DNA of 50,951 bases from Rhodopirellula sp. GTDB taxonomy: Bacteria; Planctomycetota; Planctomycetia; Pirellulales; Pirellulaceae. This document shows positions 15,830 through 24,210 of the stretch, one piece after another. The DNA lies in assembly GCA_002690925.1 (NCBI GenBank), contig NZGD01000280.1, forward strand, positions 27,343-78,293, in the 5' to 3' direction. The translations under genes and the position numbers were made by a program. The notes below the pieces were generated by a model. That model did not search any database. It saw only the letters and a list, made by a program, of their open reading frames with translations, and was not told the origin of the DNA. Within the stretch, counting starts at the first letter, position 1, and every line of letters begins with the position of its first letter.

Positions 15830-16417
15830 GTGAATGATAATGGCTTACCCAGCGAGCGTGACTCAAAACCGGGCGATCTTCCAGATGATTCTAAACTGGG
15901 AATGATTTTGCCGTCGCCAGACGATCCCGTGTTTCATGAGTCGGGGGCGGCTGATCCTTATCGTTCGGCGGCGCCTGTAGATCAGCCGCCGGACGCGATG
16001 GGCTCGCTAAGCGGTAACGAGATCGTAGCAGCAACTCTGTGGGTTGTTTTCTGTGTGGCAGTTTTGTTCTACCTGCCTGGTGTCGGCATCACGTTGCTAA
16101 TCTTTTCGTTGCCAGCTTTGGTGCGGACTGCGATCGTCCTGGCTCGCAGGCGGCATGGTGGTGAAGAGTTTTCGCCTGGTCAGAAGATTGGGATTTTCTT
16201 CGGTTCAGCGGCATTGATTTGGTTTGTCGTGAGTGTGGTTGGTGTTTGTGTGTCCGTTGGTGTGTTTGCCGGATGCCTTGCAGGCATCGCAGCTAATGTT
16301 GTTGATGCCTACCAGGGAATCGCTGGGATGGTGGTTGGTGGAATCCTCGGACTCTTGTTGGGGGCGTGGGTATGTATACGCGTTATTACGGGCTTTCAGC
16401 GTGCCAAGGCTCGCTGA
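15830..16417 (+). CDS. Small membrane protein of unknown function in the lipid island
   Basis: I do not recognise a named family. The protein has an acidic, Pro/Asp/Ser-rich N-terminal tail of about 60 residues, then four hydrophobic segments: about VAATLWVVFCVAVLFYL, GITLLIFSLPALVRTAIVL, IFFGSAALIWFVVSVVGVC, and a Gly-rich GMVVGGILGLLLGAWVCI. The GTG at 15830 is chosen because GCGAGG lies about 8 bp upstream; the frame is also open to 15797. It stops 35 bp before the radical SAM start and is therefore probably co-transcribed with that gene and the Lgt-like gene. A role as membrane partner or anchor of those enzymes is possible but is inference from position only. Confidence 0.7.
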   Translation: MNDNGLPSERDSKPGDLPDDSKLGMILPSPDDPVFHESGAADPYRSAAPVDQPPDAMGSLSGNEIVAATLWVVFCVAVLFYLPGVGITLLIFSLPALVRTAIVLARRRHGGEEFSPGQKIGIFFGSAALIWFVVSVVGVCVSVGVFAGCLAGIAANVVDAYQGIAGMVVGGILGLLLGAWVCIRVITGFQRAKAR

Positions 16418-16452
16418 AGGTTTAACGCCTGTTTGAGTGGGAGATGAACTGT

Positions 16453-18045
16453 ATGTCGAATTTGCGTTTGCGTGATCATCGTTTTCTTGGCGCAACACAG
16501 AGTCTGTGTCCCGAATGTCTTGATGTGGTGCCTGCCAAAATCCTTTCCAAAAGAGGGCGGGTTTATTTTCGCAAGCACTGTCCCACTCATGGAAGGCGAG
16601 ATGATTTTGTTTGCTCTGATGAACGCTGGTTCGACCGCATGGAGTACAGTTTGCCGGGGCGAGTACCACCCCGGTTTGCTTTGGAGCCACAACGAGGCTG
16701 TCCCTATGATTGCGGGTTGTGTACCGAACATGAGCAGCATACCTGCGTTGCCGTCCTCGAGATCACATCATCTTGTAATCTGAAGTGCCCGCTTTGTTAC
16801 GCAGCTAGTGGTCCTGGCGGTCACCATGTGTCGGTGACCGATTGCCGTCGCGCCATTGATCATTTGGTGGAGTACGAGGGACGCCCCGAGATTTTGCAGT
16901 TGTCTGGCGGTGAACCAACCGTACATCCTGAGTTTGAAGCGATTTTTGAGTACGCCTGCAGTCAGCCCATTGATATTGTGATGGTCAACACCAATGGCAT
17001 CCGGATGGCAAAGGACGCACGTCTTCGCGATCTTATGAGTCGATATCGTCAACGTTCGGAAGTTTATCTGCAGTTCGATGGATTCGATGACAATGTCTAC
17101 CAGCGTTTGCGTGGAGAGGCATTGTTGGAGAGCAAATTGCAAGCGATCGACTTGCTATCTGAGGCGGGAGTAAATGTGACTCTCGTCTGTACCGTCGATC
17201 AGCACAACCTCGGTCAAGTGGGCCGCATGGTTGAATTCGGGATGGAACGCCCAACGATCACCGGAGTCAGTTTTCAGCCAGCCACTTATACGGGGCGATA
17301 TGTGACGCCCGAGTCACTTGAGCAACGCGTTACTTTTCCTGATGTCATCGCTGCCATTGCAGAACAGACTGATGGGGGATGGCAGGAAAAAGATTTCTTG
17401 CCGTTACCGTGCGCGCATCCCAATGCTCACTCAATCGCCTACGCCTATCGTGAAGGCTCGCAGTCTACATCACTTGCCCGCTTGATCGACGTCGAGAACC
17501 ATCTGGATCTGCTGGCTAATGGCATCACCTTTAACCGCCAGAGCGCAAGGGATTTGATCAATACATTCTTGTCCAGGCAGGCTTGTGGGACTGGGCAAGA
17601 ATGCGGTTGTGCCCCGTTTACTTTGCCCAAGGATGCTGGAGTCTCGCGGACGCCAATTCATCCATTGGATTTCACGCCAGGCACCCGTCGGGTTACGCGA
17701 ATGTCGCAAGTGCCGCAAGGGAGTGAGCAATTAAACGAAGCGTCCAAAAATGTAGATTCAGTTCAGGAACAGCTCGCAGCCTCGTTCTTTCGTCGCGCGG
17801 TGACCGAGGATCTATCGCCAGCTGACATGTTCCGAATCACTACTACCAGTTTTATGGATGCCTATAATTTTGACATTCGTCAATTGATGAAGTCGTGCGT
17901 TCATCATCTTTTGCCCACCGGGCATCTGATCCCTTTTTGTGCGTACAACGTTCTGTACAGGGATGGGCATGTTCCGCTGCCATCGCTCGCAAAAAGGATT
18001 GAAACCTACTCCATAGACAGTTTCGAAAGCGGCGAAACAGCATGA
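16453..18045 (+). CDS. Radical SAM enzyme of the COG1964/tetraether lipid synthase-like type
   Basis: The protein is 530 residues from ATG 16453, which has GGGAG 9 bp upstream; ATG 16444 sits directly on that signal. Numbered from 16444, a zinc-ribbon-like start (CPEC 22-25, CPTHG 46-50) leads to GCPYDCGLCTEHEQHT (85-100) and then the radical SAM cluster motif SCNLKCPLCYA (Cys111, Cys115, Cys118) and GGEP (155-158). The C-terminal part adds CGTGQECGC (381-389) and CVHHLLPTGHLIPFCAYN (485-502), likely ligands for auxiliary Fe-S clusters. This arrangement matches COG1964 proteins, whose archaeal member Tes (MJ0619) joins the ends of lipid chains. The stop overlaps the Lgt-like start (ATGATGA), implying coupled translation. 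Catalysis of C-C bond formation between lipid tails is inferred from family and neighbours, not shown. Confidence 0.85.
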   Translation: MSNLRLRDHRFLGATQSLCPECLDVVPAKILSKRGRVYFRKHCPTHGRRDDFVCSDERWFDRMEYSLPGRVPPRFALEPQRGCPYDCGLCTEHEQHTCVAVLEITSSCNLKCPLCYAASGPGGHHVSVTDCRRAIDHLVEYEGRPEILQLSGGEPTVHPEFEAIFEYACSQPIDIVMVNTNGIRMAKDARLRDLMSRYRQRSEVYLQFDGFDDNVYQRLRGEALLESKLQAIDLLSEAGVNVTLVCTVDQHNLGQVGRMVEFGMERPTITGVSFQPATYTGRYVTPESLEQRVTFPDVIAAIAEQTDGGWQEKDFLPLPCAHPNAHSIAYAYREGSQSTSLARLIDVENHLDLLANGITFNRQSARDLINTFLSRQACGTGQECGCAPFTLPKDAGVSRTPIHPLDFTPGTRRVTRMSQVPQGSEQLNEASKNVDSVQEQLAASFFRRAVTEDLSPADMFRITTTSFMDAYNFDIRQLMKSCVHHLLPTGHLIPFCAYNVLYRDGHVPLPSLAKRIETYSIDSFESGETA

Positions 18046-18743
18046 TGAATTGGACCTATCCAGTGATCATGTTGTCCGCAATTGTTGCCAGTGTTGTGAT
18101 CTCACGCCATACACAAAAGGCCACCAGAATTTCGGGGTGGGAAAAAGTCGGAATTGGAATAGGCGCGTATTGTGGAGCCATGATTGCCGCCAAGCTTCCT
18201 TTTGTCTTCTCTGATTGGGAAGGTTTCCTGAGTGGCGCAGCTTGGTTTTCCAATGGTAAAACAATCCTGTGTGGACTGGTTGGTGGGTACGCTGGGGTCG
18301 AGGCCACCAAATGGGCCCTGATGATCAAGACAAAAACTGGTGACGGTTTTGCAGTGCCTGTTGCTGTTGGTGTTGCAATAGGGCGTTTGGGATGTTTCGA
18401 TTTCGGTTGCTGTTATGGAACTCCTACCGATTTGCCATGGGGGGTGGTGTTTCCGGACGCGGGAGAAATGCCTCGGCACCCCACGCAAATTTATGAGATG
18501 ATGTTCCATCTCAGCATGGCACTGATTTTGTACTGTTTTCAACGTCGTGGCTTATTTCGCGGCCAGTTGATCAAGCTTTACATTATGTCCTACGCAGGTT
18601 ATCGATTTTGCACGGAGTTCATACGGCCTGAGGCAAAAATCTGGTTTGGAATGACCGGTTACCAGATAGCATGTGTAGTGATTGCGGTGCTATTCGCTTA
18701 TCTCTGGTGGAAGGATTCCCAACTGCCAGAAAACCATACGTAA
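18042..18743 (+). CDS. Lgt-like (prolipoprotein diacylglyceryl transferase family) membrane transferase
   Basis: A 233-residue membrane protein with about seven helices. Lgt landmarks are present: GKTILCGLVGGYAG (72-85), the signature GRLGCFDFGCCYGTPTDLPWG (114-134, written here in two halves by its key residues Arg115 and Cys118/Cys123/Cys124), RHPTQIYE (145-152) and a late YRFCTEFIRPE. True Lgt has GR-x-GN-F-x-NGE in the signature; here Asn/Glu positions are replaced and three cysteines appear, so this is a divergent paralogue. Lgt moves a diacylglyceryl group from phosphatidylglycerol to a lipoprotein Cys. Because it overlaps the radical SAM stop codon, this one may act on the same lipid product or a different acceptor. 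Confidence 0.85.
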   Translation: MMNWTYPVIMLSAIVASVVISRHTQKATRISGWEKVGIGIGAYCGAMIAAKLPFVFSDWEGFLSGAAWFSNGKTILCGLVGGYAGVEATKWALMIKTKTGDGFAVPVAVGVAIGRLGCFDFGCCYGTPTDLPWGVVFPDAGEMPRHPTQIYEMMFHLSMALILYCFQRRGLFRGQLIKLYIMSYAGYRFCTEFIRPEAKIWFGMTGYQIACVVIAVLFAYLWWKDSQLPENHT

Positions 18744-18906
18744 ACTGACAGCTGAAATCCAGAATGGGATTGTGGATGCTGGCAGAAATGGCCGGATGCG
18801 AGGCGACCGGTGGTTCGTTAGACTGTTAGACCGAAGACCTTGGGGCGTGGACCGCTGTGTACCTGCCGGGTCGATTTTACTTGGGATTCTATGGGATAAA
18901 GCAGTG

Positions 18907-19872
18907 ATGAATAAATCGTTCAGCTTGTGTCTTGGACTGTTGCTTGTGGCCATGGGCGTATTGCTGAGGGGTGATGCGGCTCAGGGGCAGGACGTGATAA
19001 CGCCGCCATTGCCAGCGGTCAAACATTTGATTGATACACACATTCATCTGTTCGATCCCAATCGACCGGATGGGATTCCGTGGCCACCTTCTGATGACAA
19101 GGTTTTATACAAGCCACACTTGCCCGCCGAGTTTTCCGGATTGGCTAAGCCAGCGGGTGTGACCGGTGTTGTGATCGTCGAAGCAAGTGATCGTCTTGAG
19201 GACAATCGTTGGGTGCTGGATCAGGTACAGGGTGATCCCTTTTATGTAGCCTTGGTCGGCAATATCGACCCTTATCGAAAAGATTTTGCCAAGCAACTCA
19301 AACAATTGAAGAAAGACAAACGATTCGTCGGCATACGGGCACGCAATAGCGAGCCAATTGACTACAACGATCCTCAAGTGCTAGAGAGTTTTTCGAAGTT
19401 GGCCAAGGCTGGTTTGTCTCTTGATATCCTCGCCAACGGAAAGGGTATCGAAGGAGTCCGCGAAGTTGACGAGTTGGCGAGTAAGGTTCCTGAACTGCGT
19501 ATCGTGGTCGACCATGTACTCGGTTATGACATCGACGGTAATCCACCGAGCCAAGAGTGGCTGGAAGCAGTCGCGAGTTTATCGCGGCACAAGAATGTGT
19601 ATTGCAAAGTTTCTGGACTCTACCAGCGATGTACGCAGCAACCTGCGCCGCATGATCCAGAGCATTATCGAACCGTGCTTGATCCACTGTTTGAGGGCTT
19701 TGGTGCAGACCGTTTGATTTATGGCAGTAATTGGCCGTGCACGAAGAAAAGTGGTGATTACGACAGCTTTGTGCGACTGGTCAATGCGTACTTTGCCGAA
19801 AAAGGACAGGAAGCCTGCGAAAAGTACTTCTGGAAGAATGCGGCGGTCGCCTATGGTTTACCGCTCAAGTGA
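18907..19872 (+). CDS. Secreted amidohydrolase (amidohydrolase 2 / COG3618 lactonase-like)
   Basis: A 321-residue protein with an N-terminal signal peptide (MNKSFSLCLGLLLVAMGVLL...AAQGQ) and a TIM-barrel metal hydrolase body. The metal-binding HxH is in IDTHIHLFDPN, a further His is in VVDHVLGYD, and the last barrel strand reads IYGSNWPC. The usual motif is GSDWP; Asn in place of the Asp is seen in a subset of this family and could alter metal use. COG3618 enzymes hydrolyse sugar lactones or related compounds. The ATG at 18907 (or GTG 18904) begins the signal peptide, although the frame is open to 18682 inside the Lgt-like gene. A 163-bp gap separates it from that gene, so it is probably a separate unit. 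Confidence 0.88.
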   Translation: MNKSFSLCLGLLLVAMGVLLRGDAAQGQDVITPPLPAVKHLIDTHIHLFDPNRPDGIPWPPSDDKVLYKPHLPAEFSGLAKPAGVTGVVIVEASDRLEDNRWVLDQVQGDPFYVALVGNIDPYRKDFAKQLKQLKKDKRFVGIRARNSEPIDYNDPQVLESFSKLAKAGLSLDILANGKGIEGVREVDELASKVPELRIVVDHVLGYDIDGNPPSQEWLEAVASLSRHKNVYCKVSGLYQRCTQQPAPHDPEHYRTVLDPLFEGFGADRLIYGSNWPCTKKSGDYDSFVRLVNAYFAEKGQEACEKYFWKNAAVAYGLPLK

Positions 19873-20001
19873 CTTGTTGTTAAGTCTCACGCAAGCATCA
19901 TGATGGCTGTGCCGACTTCAGTTGGCAGATTTGGAGTTTTGGTCTTGTTGAAGCTCGCACTGCGGCAATCCTAATGCAGTGCTGAATCGTAAGAGGCTGG
20001 C

Positions 20002-21423
20002 TTGAAAGGCCCGGAACGTACTCGTATTGCACGGCTCTGGAAACGTGAGGTGTTGAGCCATCGCGGCTGGCAGCGGCACGCACTCTTTTTGCTCGCCGCG
20101 ATTGCAATCGGTATTGTCGCTTGGTATTTCCAAATTGCAGAGCGGGAAGGTGACCACTGGTTTTCGTTTCTCAAGGGTGAAACAGCTCTGTGGGATGGTG
20201 GCTGGAGTGTTCCAGAGCCGCTCGCGACGTTTTTGCCGATGATTTGGGTGACACTCAGCATGCTGTTGATTGTCACGCTTCGAGACCGCTACTTTCGGGG
20301 AACAGAGGGGACTGGAATTCCTCAAACCATTGCGACACTAAAAACAACGGACTCAGCGATTCGCGATCGGATGCTGTCCGGGCGGATTCTGGTCGGTAAG
20401 ATTTTGTTGTTGACCATTGGGCTGTTCTCAGGAATGACGCTTGGCCGTGAAGGCCCCTCGGTGCACGTGGGGGCAGCGCTGATGCACATGATTACCAAGT
20501 GGGTTCGTTTTCCAAGGCATCTTGTCAGGCGAGGCTTGATTTTGGGCGGTGGTGGGGCCGGGATTGCAGCTGCATTCAATGCCCCGTTGGCAGGGCTCGT
20601 GTTCAGCTTTGAAGAGATTGCACGCTCGTTTGAAAAAAATAATGTCGGAACTGTCATCCGATCAATCATCATTTCTTCTGTATTCATTGTGCTTATCTTG
20701 GGAAAAGACTATCTGTTTTACGGCAGGATCGAGAGTACGGATGCCAATTGGACGGTTGGGCAATGGGCATCGATTTTCGTGATTGGAGTCATGGGTGGTT
20801 TTCTGGGAGGTGCCTTTGCGCAAGTCACCATCAAAGGTTCTGCTTTTGCCAGGCGTTGCATGAAGTGGAACCGATGGGTGACTCCGCTGGCACTCGGGGC
20901 CGGTCTCGGTGTACTCGGGTACCTTTCCAATGGTGAAAGCTATGGCAGTGGTTATCAGCAAACGCAACAGATCCTGCGGGGTGGTGTGGAGTATCCTTGG
21001 TACTTTGCACCCTTGACCGCGGCTGCCTCCTTTTTGACTTTGGCATCAGGGATTCCTGGAGGCTTATTCGATCCCAGTCTGACTGTGGGAGCGGGACTTG
21101 GCCAAGCGATGTTGCCCTTGATAAACATGTTATCGCCCGGGTTGCAGCCAGAAGCTGTGATCATGATGTTCATGGTCGCGTATTTTGCCGGGGTCGTTCA
21201 AAGCCCGATCACTTGCGCGATTATTATGGTTGAGATGACGGCGGCAAGGCACATGACCTTACCTCTACTTGGGGTGGCTGTGATTTCCTACGAGTGTTCG
21301 CGTCTTGTCTGTCGAACGTCTCTTTATGAATCCTTGGCCAATACCTTTCTTGCAGGGCTTGGTGAGCAGGCTGAAACCAAATCAAGATTGACTGATCAAC
21401 CCTCTGCCACACCGTTGAAATGA
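20002..21423 (+). CDS. ClC-family chloride channel/antiporter
   Basis: A 473-residue membrane protein with the three ClC filter motifs: GTGIPQ (103-108, usually GSGIP), GREGPSVH (148-155, with gating Glu150) and GIPGGLFDPSL in the second half. Retention of the gating Glu argues for an antiporter or gated channel that exchanges chloride or another anion. Thr in place of the central Ser of the first motif is a variant. The start is a TTG at 20002 with AAGAGG about 6 bp upstream, before a conserved N-terminal helix (RGWQRHALFLLAAIAIG); the next ATG lies within helix B. There is no close co-oriented partner, and the PhyH gene converges 10 bp downstream. Confidence 0.93.
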   Translation: MKGPERTRIARLWKREVLSHRGWQRHALFLLAAIAIGIVAWYFQIAEREGDHWFSFLKGETALWDGGWSVPEPLATFLPMIWVTLSMLLIVTLRDRYFRGTEGTGIPQTIATLKTTDSAIRDRMLSGRILVGKILLLTIGLFSGMTLGREGPSVHVGAALMHMITKWVRFPRHLVRRGLILGGGGAGIAAAFNAPLAGLVFSFEEIARSFEKNNVGTVIRSIIISSVFIVLILGKDYLFYGRIESTDANWTVGQWASIFVIGVMGGFLGGAFAQVTIKGSAFARRCMKWNRWVTPLALGAGLGVLGYLSNGESYGSGYQQTQQILRGGVEYPWYFAPLTAAASFLTLASGIPGGLFDPSLTVGAGLGQAMLPLINMLSPGLQPEAVIMMFMVAYFAGVVQSPITCAIIMVEMTAARHMTLPLLGVAVISYECSRLVCRTSLYESLANTFLAGLGEQAETKSRLTDQPSATPLK

Positions 21424-21433
21424 GTCCGGCAGG

Positions 21434-22192
21434 CTAGTGTTTTTTCCCAAAGTCATTCTGACCACTACGGTCCACGCCGTTCATCAGATAGATCGTCCTT
21501 TGGGAAAGATCCAACTTTCCGGTGCCCAAACTGTTTTTGGCGTCAGCGTGCTGATACACCGAGGTTGTGGGCATGTATCGAAGCGTCATGCCGCGTCTTG
21601 AATGCTCTGACGAATTTGCCTCAGACCCATGAAACAAGTAGACATCGTGCAGGGAAATCTGACCGGGTTCCAGCGTAATGTTGACAGCCTCGGATTCATC
21701 GAACGTTGATGTATCCAGCTCCAACGGCAAGGCGAGTCCCTCTGCTGTATTTCTATTATGTTGGGCAAGTGTTTGATCACGATGCGAGCCCGGCAGCACC
21801 TGCAGGCAACCATTCTCAGGCGTCGAGGCGTCGATGGCAATCCAGACCGTACAAGTTGCTAGTGGTTTGATCGGCCAGTATTCACCATCCTGATGCCACG
21901 GCGTTTTTGTTCCAGTTTTGGCCGGCTTGGCAAAGAAACTGGAATTCCACAAGGCGATGTCATCACCAATCAGCTGGGAAACCATGGTCAGGATCTCGCT
22001 TGTCTTGGCAACCTCCAGAAAAGCCGTGTCGTATGCCAGTAAAGCGGGGCAATAGTCACTGAATTCTGGATGGTTTGCTACCAGTTGGTCGTGGGAATGA
22101 CGGATGCTGAAGAGGGTAGATTCTGGCAAGCGATAGTCGGGTGTGATGTATCCCTCGCGGTGATATTGCTCAATTTCAGTGGTGGAAAGCAT
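21434..22192 (-). CDS. Phytanoyl-CoA dioxygenase (PhyH) family protein
   Basis: A 252-residue soluble non-haem Fe(II)/2-oxoglutarate-dependent oxygenase. The HxD of the facial triad is in TPWHQDGEYW (His100, Asp102), the distal His is His188 in DVYLFHGSEANSSEHSRR, and Arg200 is positioned to bind 2-oxoglutarate. PLPGSH-like wording appears as QVLPGSHRDQ. Planctomycete genomes carry many such proteins and their substrates are mostly unknown. It starts at ATG 22192 and faces the ClC gene with a 10-bp gap. The lipid island is about 3 kb away, so a link to lipid hydroxylation is possible, but nothing in the sequence supports it. Confidence 0.9.
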   Translation of the reverse strand: MLSTTEIEQYHREGYITPDYRLPESTLFSIRHSHDQLVANHPEFSDYCPALLAYDTAFLEVAKTSEILTMVSQLIGDDIALWNSSFFAKPAKTGTKTPWHQDGEYWPIKPLATCTVWIAIDASTPENGCLQVLPGSHRDQTLAQHNRNTAEGLALPLELDTSTFDESEAVNITLEPGQISLHDVYLFHGSEANSSEHSRRGMTLRYMPTTSVYQHADAKNSLGTGKLDLSQRTIYLMNGVDRSGQNDFGKKH

Positions 22193-22364
22193 AGGGCAAT
22201 GAGACGCTTTTAAAGATAAGGATGATGATGGTGGTGCAATGTTGTTGCATTCGAAACCCTTCCGCCAAGTGGTCTTTTTTCGGATGGGTGATATCAGTAA
22301 TTTTCAATACCGGGGTCAGAAGCAAGTTTTCGCGACGAGTGAGGGGCAGTCCCTGGGCTGGGTT

Positions 22365-23474
22365 TTAGTTCGTCGTCAGTCGCAGGATGCGATGATGTCC
22401 TGTATCCACAATGTAGATGGATCCATCCTTGTGGACACAGATTCCGTGAGGTCGGAGCAATCCGCGTTTTGGCTGCTTGACGCCTTTGCCAAGAATACCT
22501 GTGATGGTGCCGTGTTGCGGATTGTAGCGAACCACACGGGCATTCTGGTCGTCAGCGATGATCACATGATCGTCTTGGGTAATCGCAAGGTGTTTGGGCG
22601 AATTGAATTGCGACGCCAACGCTTTGCCCGATGCGTTACCGGGTTTCCCGGTGCCCGCTACTGTTTCAATCTTTCCGCCTGCATTTACTTTCCTTAGTGC
22701 GTGACCGCCGCGTTCCAGCACATAGAGATTGTTTTGTGAGTCCACTGCGACTGCTCGAGGATCGATCAACGGGCTCAAGATGGCGTCGGAACCGTTTTCG
22801 GGAACTCCCTTTTTTCCGTTGCCCGCTACCGTGGTCACGATGTTGGACTTCAAATCAATCATACGGACTCGCCGGTTTTTTAGATCAGCCACATACAGTT
22901 TGTCTTGCGCAGGATTCAGTGATACGCACATTACGAAGTTGAACTTAGCCGCAGTCGCGGGACCACCATCACCACTGAAGCCTGCCTCGCCCGTGCCGGC
23001 GATGGTGGTAATGAGTCCCGTCTTTGTGTCGATTTTGCGTACGCAGTGGTTCCAACTGTCTGCAATGTAAAGATCACCATCTGCAGTTGCAGCAACGTTG
23101 TGCATGCCATTGAAAGTGGCTTCGGTGGCAGGGCCGGTGTCTCCCGAATATCCTTCCGAGCCATCCCCCGCAATGATGCTCAGCGTGCCTGTTGAATCCC
23201 GGCGATGGACGCGCCCACCCGATAATTCCACAACGTACATGTTGTTCTTTGAATCAAACGCAACACCGAATGGTGAATCGAGTTTGCCCGCCTCAATGGG
23301 CGTCTTGTTCTTGAGCGATTCTCCTATGACAACAGATGCCTTGAAAGTTTGTTTTGTCTCAGTGCCCGTACTTTGCACGGGTGCGTCAGCCATGCAAATG
23401 CAGGCAACGAGTGGTATCGCAAGGGCAGCCAGATCTCGGCAACACAAAGAGTCGGGACTCGGTAATACATTCAT
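22365..23474 (-). CDS. NHL-repeat beta-propeller secreted protein
   Basis: A 369-residue protein with a hydrophobic N-terminal signal region (LAALAIPLVACICMADA) and about six NHL repeats. Typical units read LDSPFGVAFDSKNNMYVVE, GDLYIADSWNHCVRKID and DGSIYIVDTGHHRILRL. Two repeats carry the TIAGTGEAGFSGDGGPA motif common in planctomycete and acidobacterial NHL proteins. The fold is a six-bladed propeller that usually binds proteins or glycans, and no catalytic residues are evident. It stands 172 bp upstream of the PhyH gene on the same strand, which may be chance. The exact role is unknown. Confidence 0.9.
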   Translation of the reverse strand: MNVLPSPDSLCCRDLAALAIPLVACICMADAPVQSTGTETKQTFKASVVIGESLKNKTPIEAGKLDSPFGVAFDSKNNMYVVELSGGRVHRRDSTGTLSIIAGDGSEGYSGDTGPATEATFNGMHNVAATADGDLYIADSWNHCVRKIDTKTGLITTIAGTGEAGFSGDGGPATAAKFNFVMCVSLNPAQDKLYVADLKNRRVRMIDLKSNIVTTVAGNGKKGVPENGSDAILSPLIDPRAVAVDSQNNLYVLERGGHALRKVNAGGKIETVAGTGKPGNASGKALASQFNSPKHLAITQDDHVIIADDQNARVVRYNPQHGTITGILGKGVKQPKRGLLRPHGICVHKDGSIYIVDTGHHRILRLTTN

Positions 23475-23589
23475 TGCGTTGTCAGTTCCTGGGAGAAATC
23501 GGCTTGCGGTTTGGCTCGCTAGTAGTTGCCAAGTTTCCGAATCTGAGGGTGTTGGGTAGGGACGGTTAGGGCTCTGTGTGTGTTGGGTT

Positions 23590-24009
23590 CTACATCAAGT
23601 TGACTGCTAGTTGGACCATGGGAACGAGCAGTCCCAGAATTGCAGTAGCGAGCACGACTAGGCCTAAGACGCAGGCGATATGGCCAAGTTTACGGCGTTG
23701 AGACGGCTTTTTCAGGCTGAAGGCACTGAGCAGGATGGAAAGGGTTGCTGTAAGAACAAACAAAAGCATCATCGGATGGATGAGCACAAGGCTGAGCAGG
23801 GATAATGGCATCCCAAATTCTTCCGCCCATGTTTTTAGCATCATGCCACTGAAAAATATTTTGAACGATAGCAATGGCCAAATGCAAATTGCAATGACCA
23901 ATGACACTGGCCAATTCAGTGAACGGTTGACGTGCTTCTCTGGGGCGGGCGCTTGGTATGGATTGTTTCCCTTCGAATCAAGCTCCGGATTTGATTGAGG
24001 TGATGGCAA
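23590..24009 (-). CDS. Small membrane protein with NPYQAP motif
   Basis: A 139-residue protein of unknown function. The N-terminus contains the short NPYQAP motif that marks many planctomycete membrane proteins, then three hydrophobic segments (LVIAICIWPLL, MPLSLLSLVLIHPMMLLFVLTATLSILL in two helices' worth, and HIACVLGLVVLATAILGLLV). There is a cluster of basic residues (KKPSQRRKLGH) between helices two and three. The start at ATG 24009 puts NPYQAP at residues 16-21, as usual for these proteins. It is probably a single-gene unit between the NHL and hydratase genes. Confidence 0.75.
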   Translation of the reverse strand: MPSPQSNPELDSKGNNPYQAPAPEKHVNRSLNWPVSLVIAICIWPLLSFKIFFSGMMLKTWAEEFGMPLSLLSLVLIHPMMLLFVLTATLSILLSAFSLKKPSQRRKLGHIACVLGLVVLATAILGLLVPMVQLAVNLM

Positions 24010-24210
24010 CGTTTTCGTTCTTCAGGTAGAGGTCCACGACGTACATCAAAGCCGCACATTAGGTCTGAGAGTTTAGCCGATTCCCTTCAGCATGTGGAGC
24101 GGTTTTGGGTTGGGGCTGTGTCGCTTGTTAACCATGCAGTGCCTTCGGTTGAAACTGCATCAAAAGGTTGATGCTGCTGTTGTTTCGTGCTCGTAGACTC
24201 GTGGCTGAGT

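Noticed and set aside
18682..18906. N-terminal extension of the amidohydrolase into the Lgt-like gene
   Set aside because: The extension has no signal or homology, whereas ATG 18907 begins a clear signal peptide.
21434..22192. PhyH dioxygenase as part of the lipid island
   Set aside because: It is over 2.6 kb from the island, on the opposite strand, with unrelated genes between; PhyH proteins are too common in planctomycetes to infer a link.
22239..22697. 152-codon plus-strand frame antisense to the NHL-repeat gene
   Set aside because: It is a shadow of the NHL-repeat gene, whose beta-propeller repeats on the other strand are clear.
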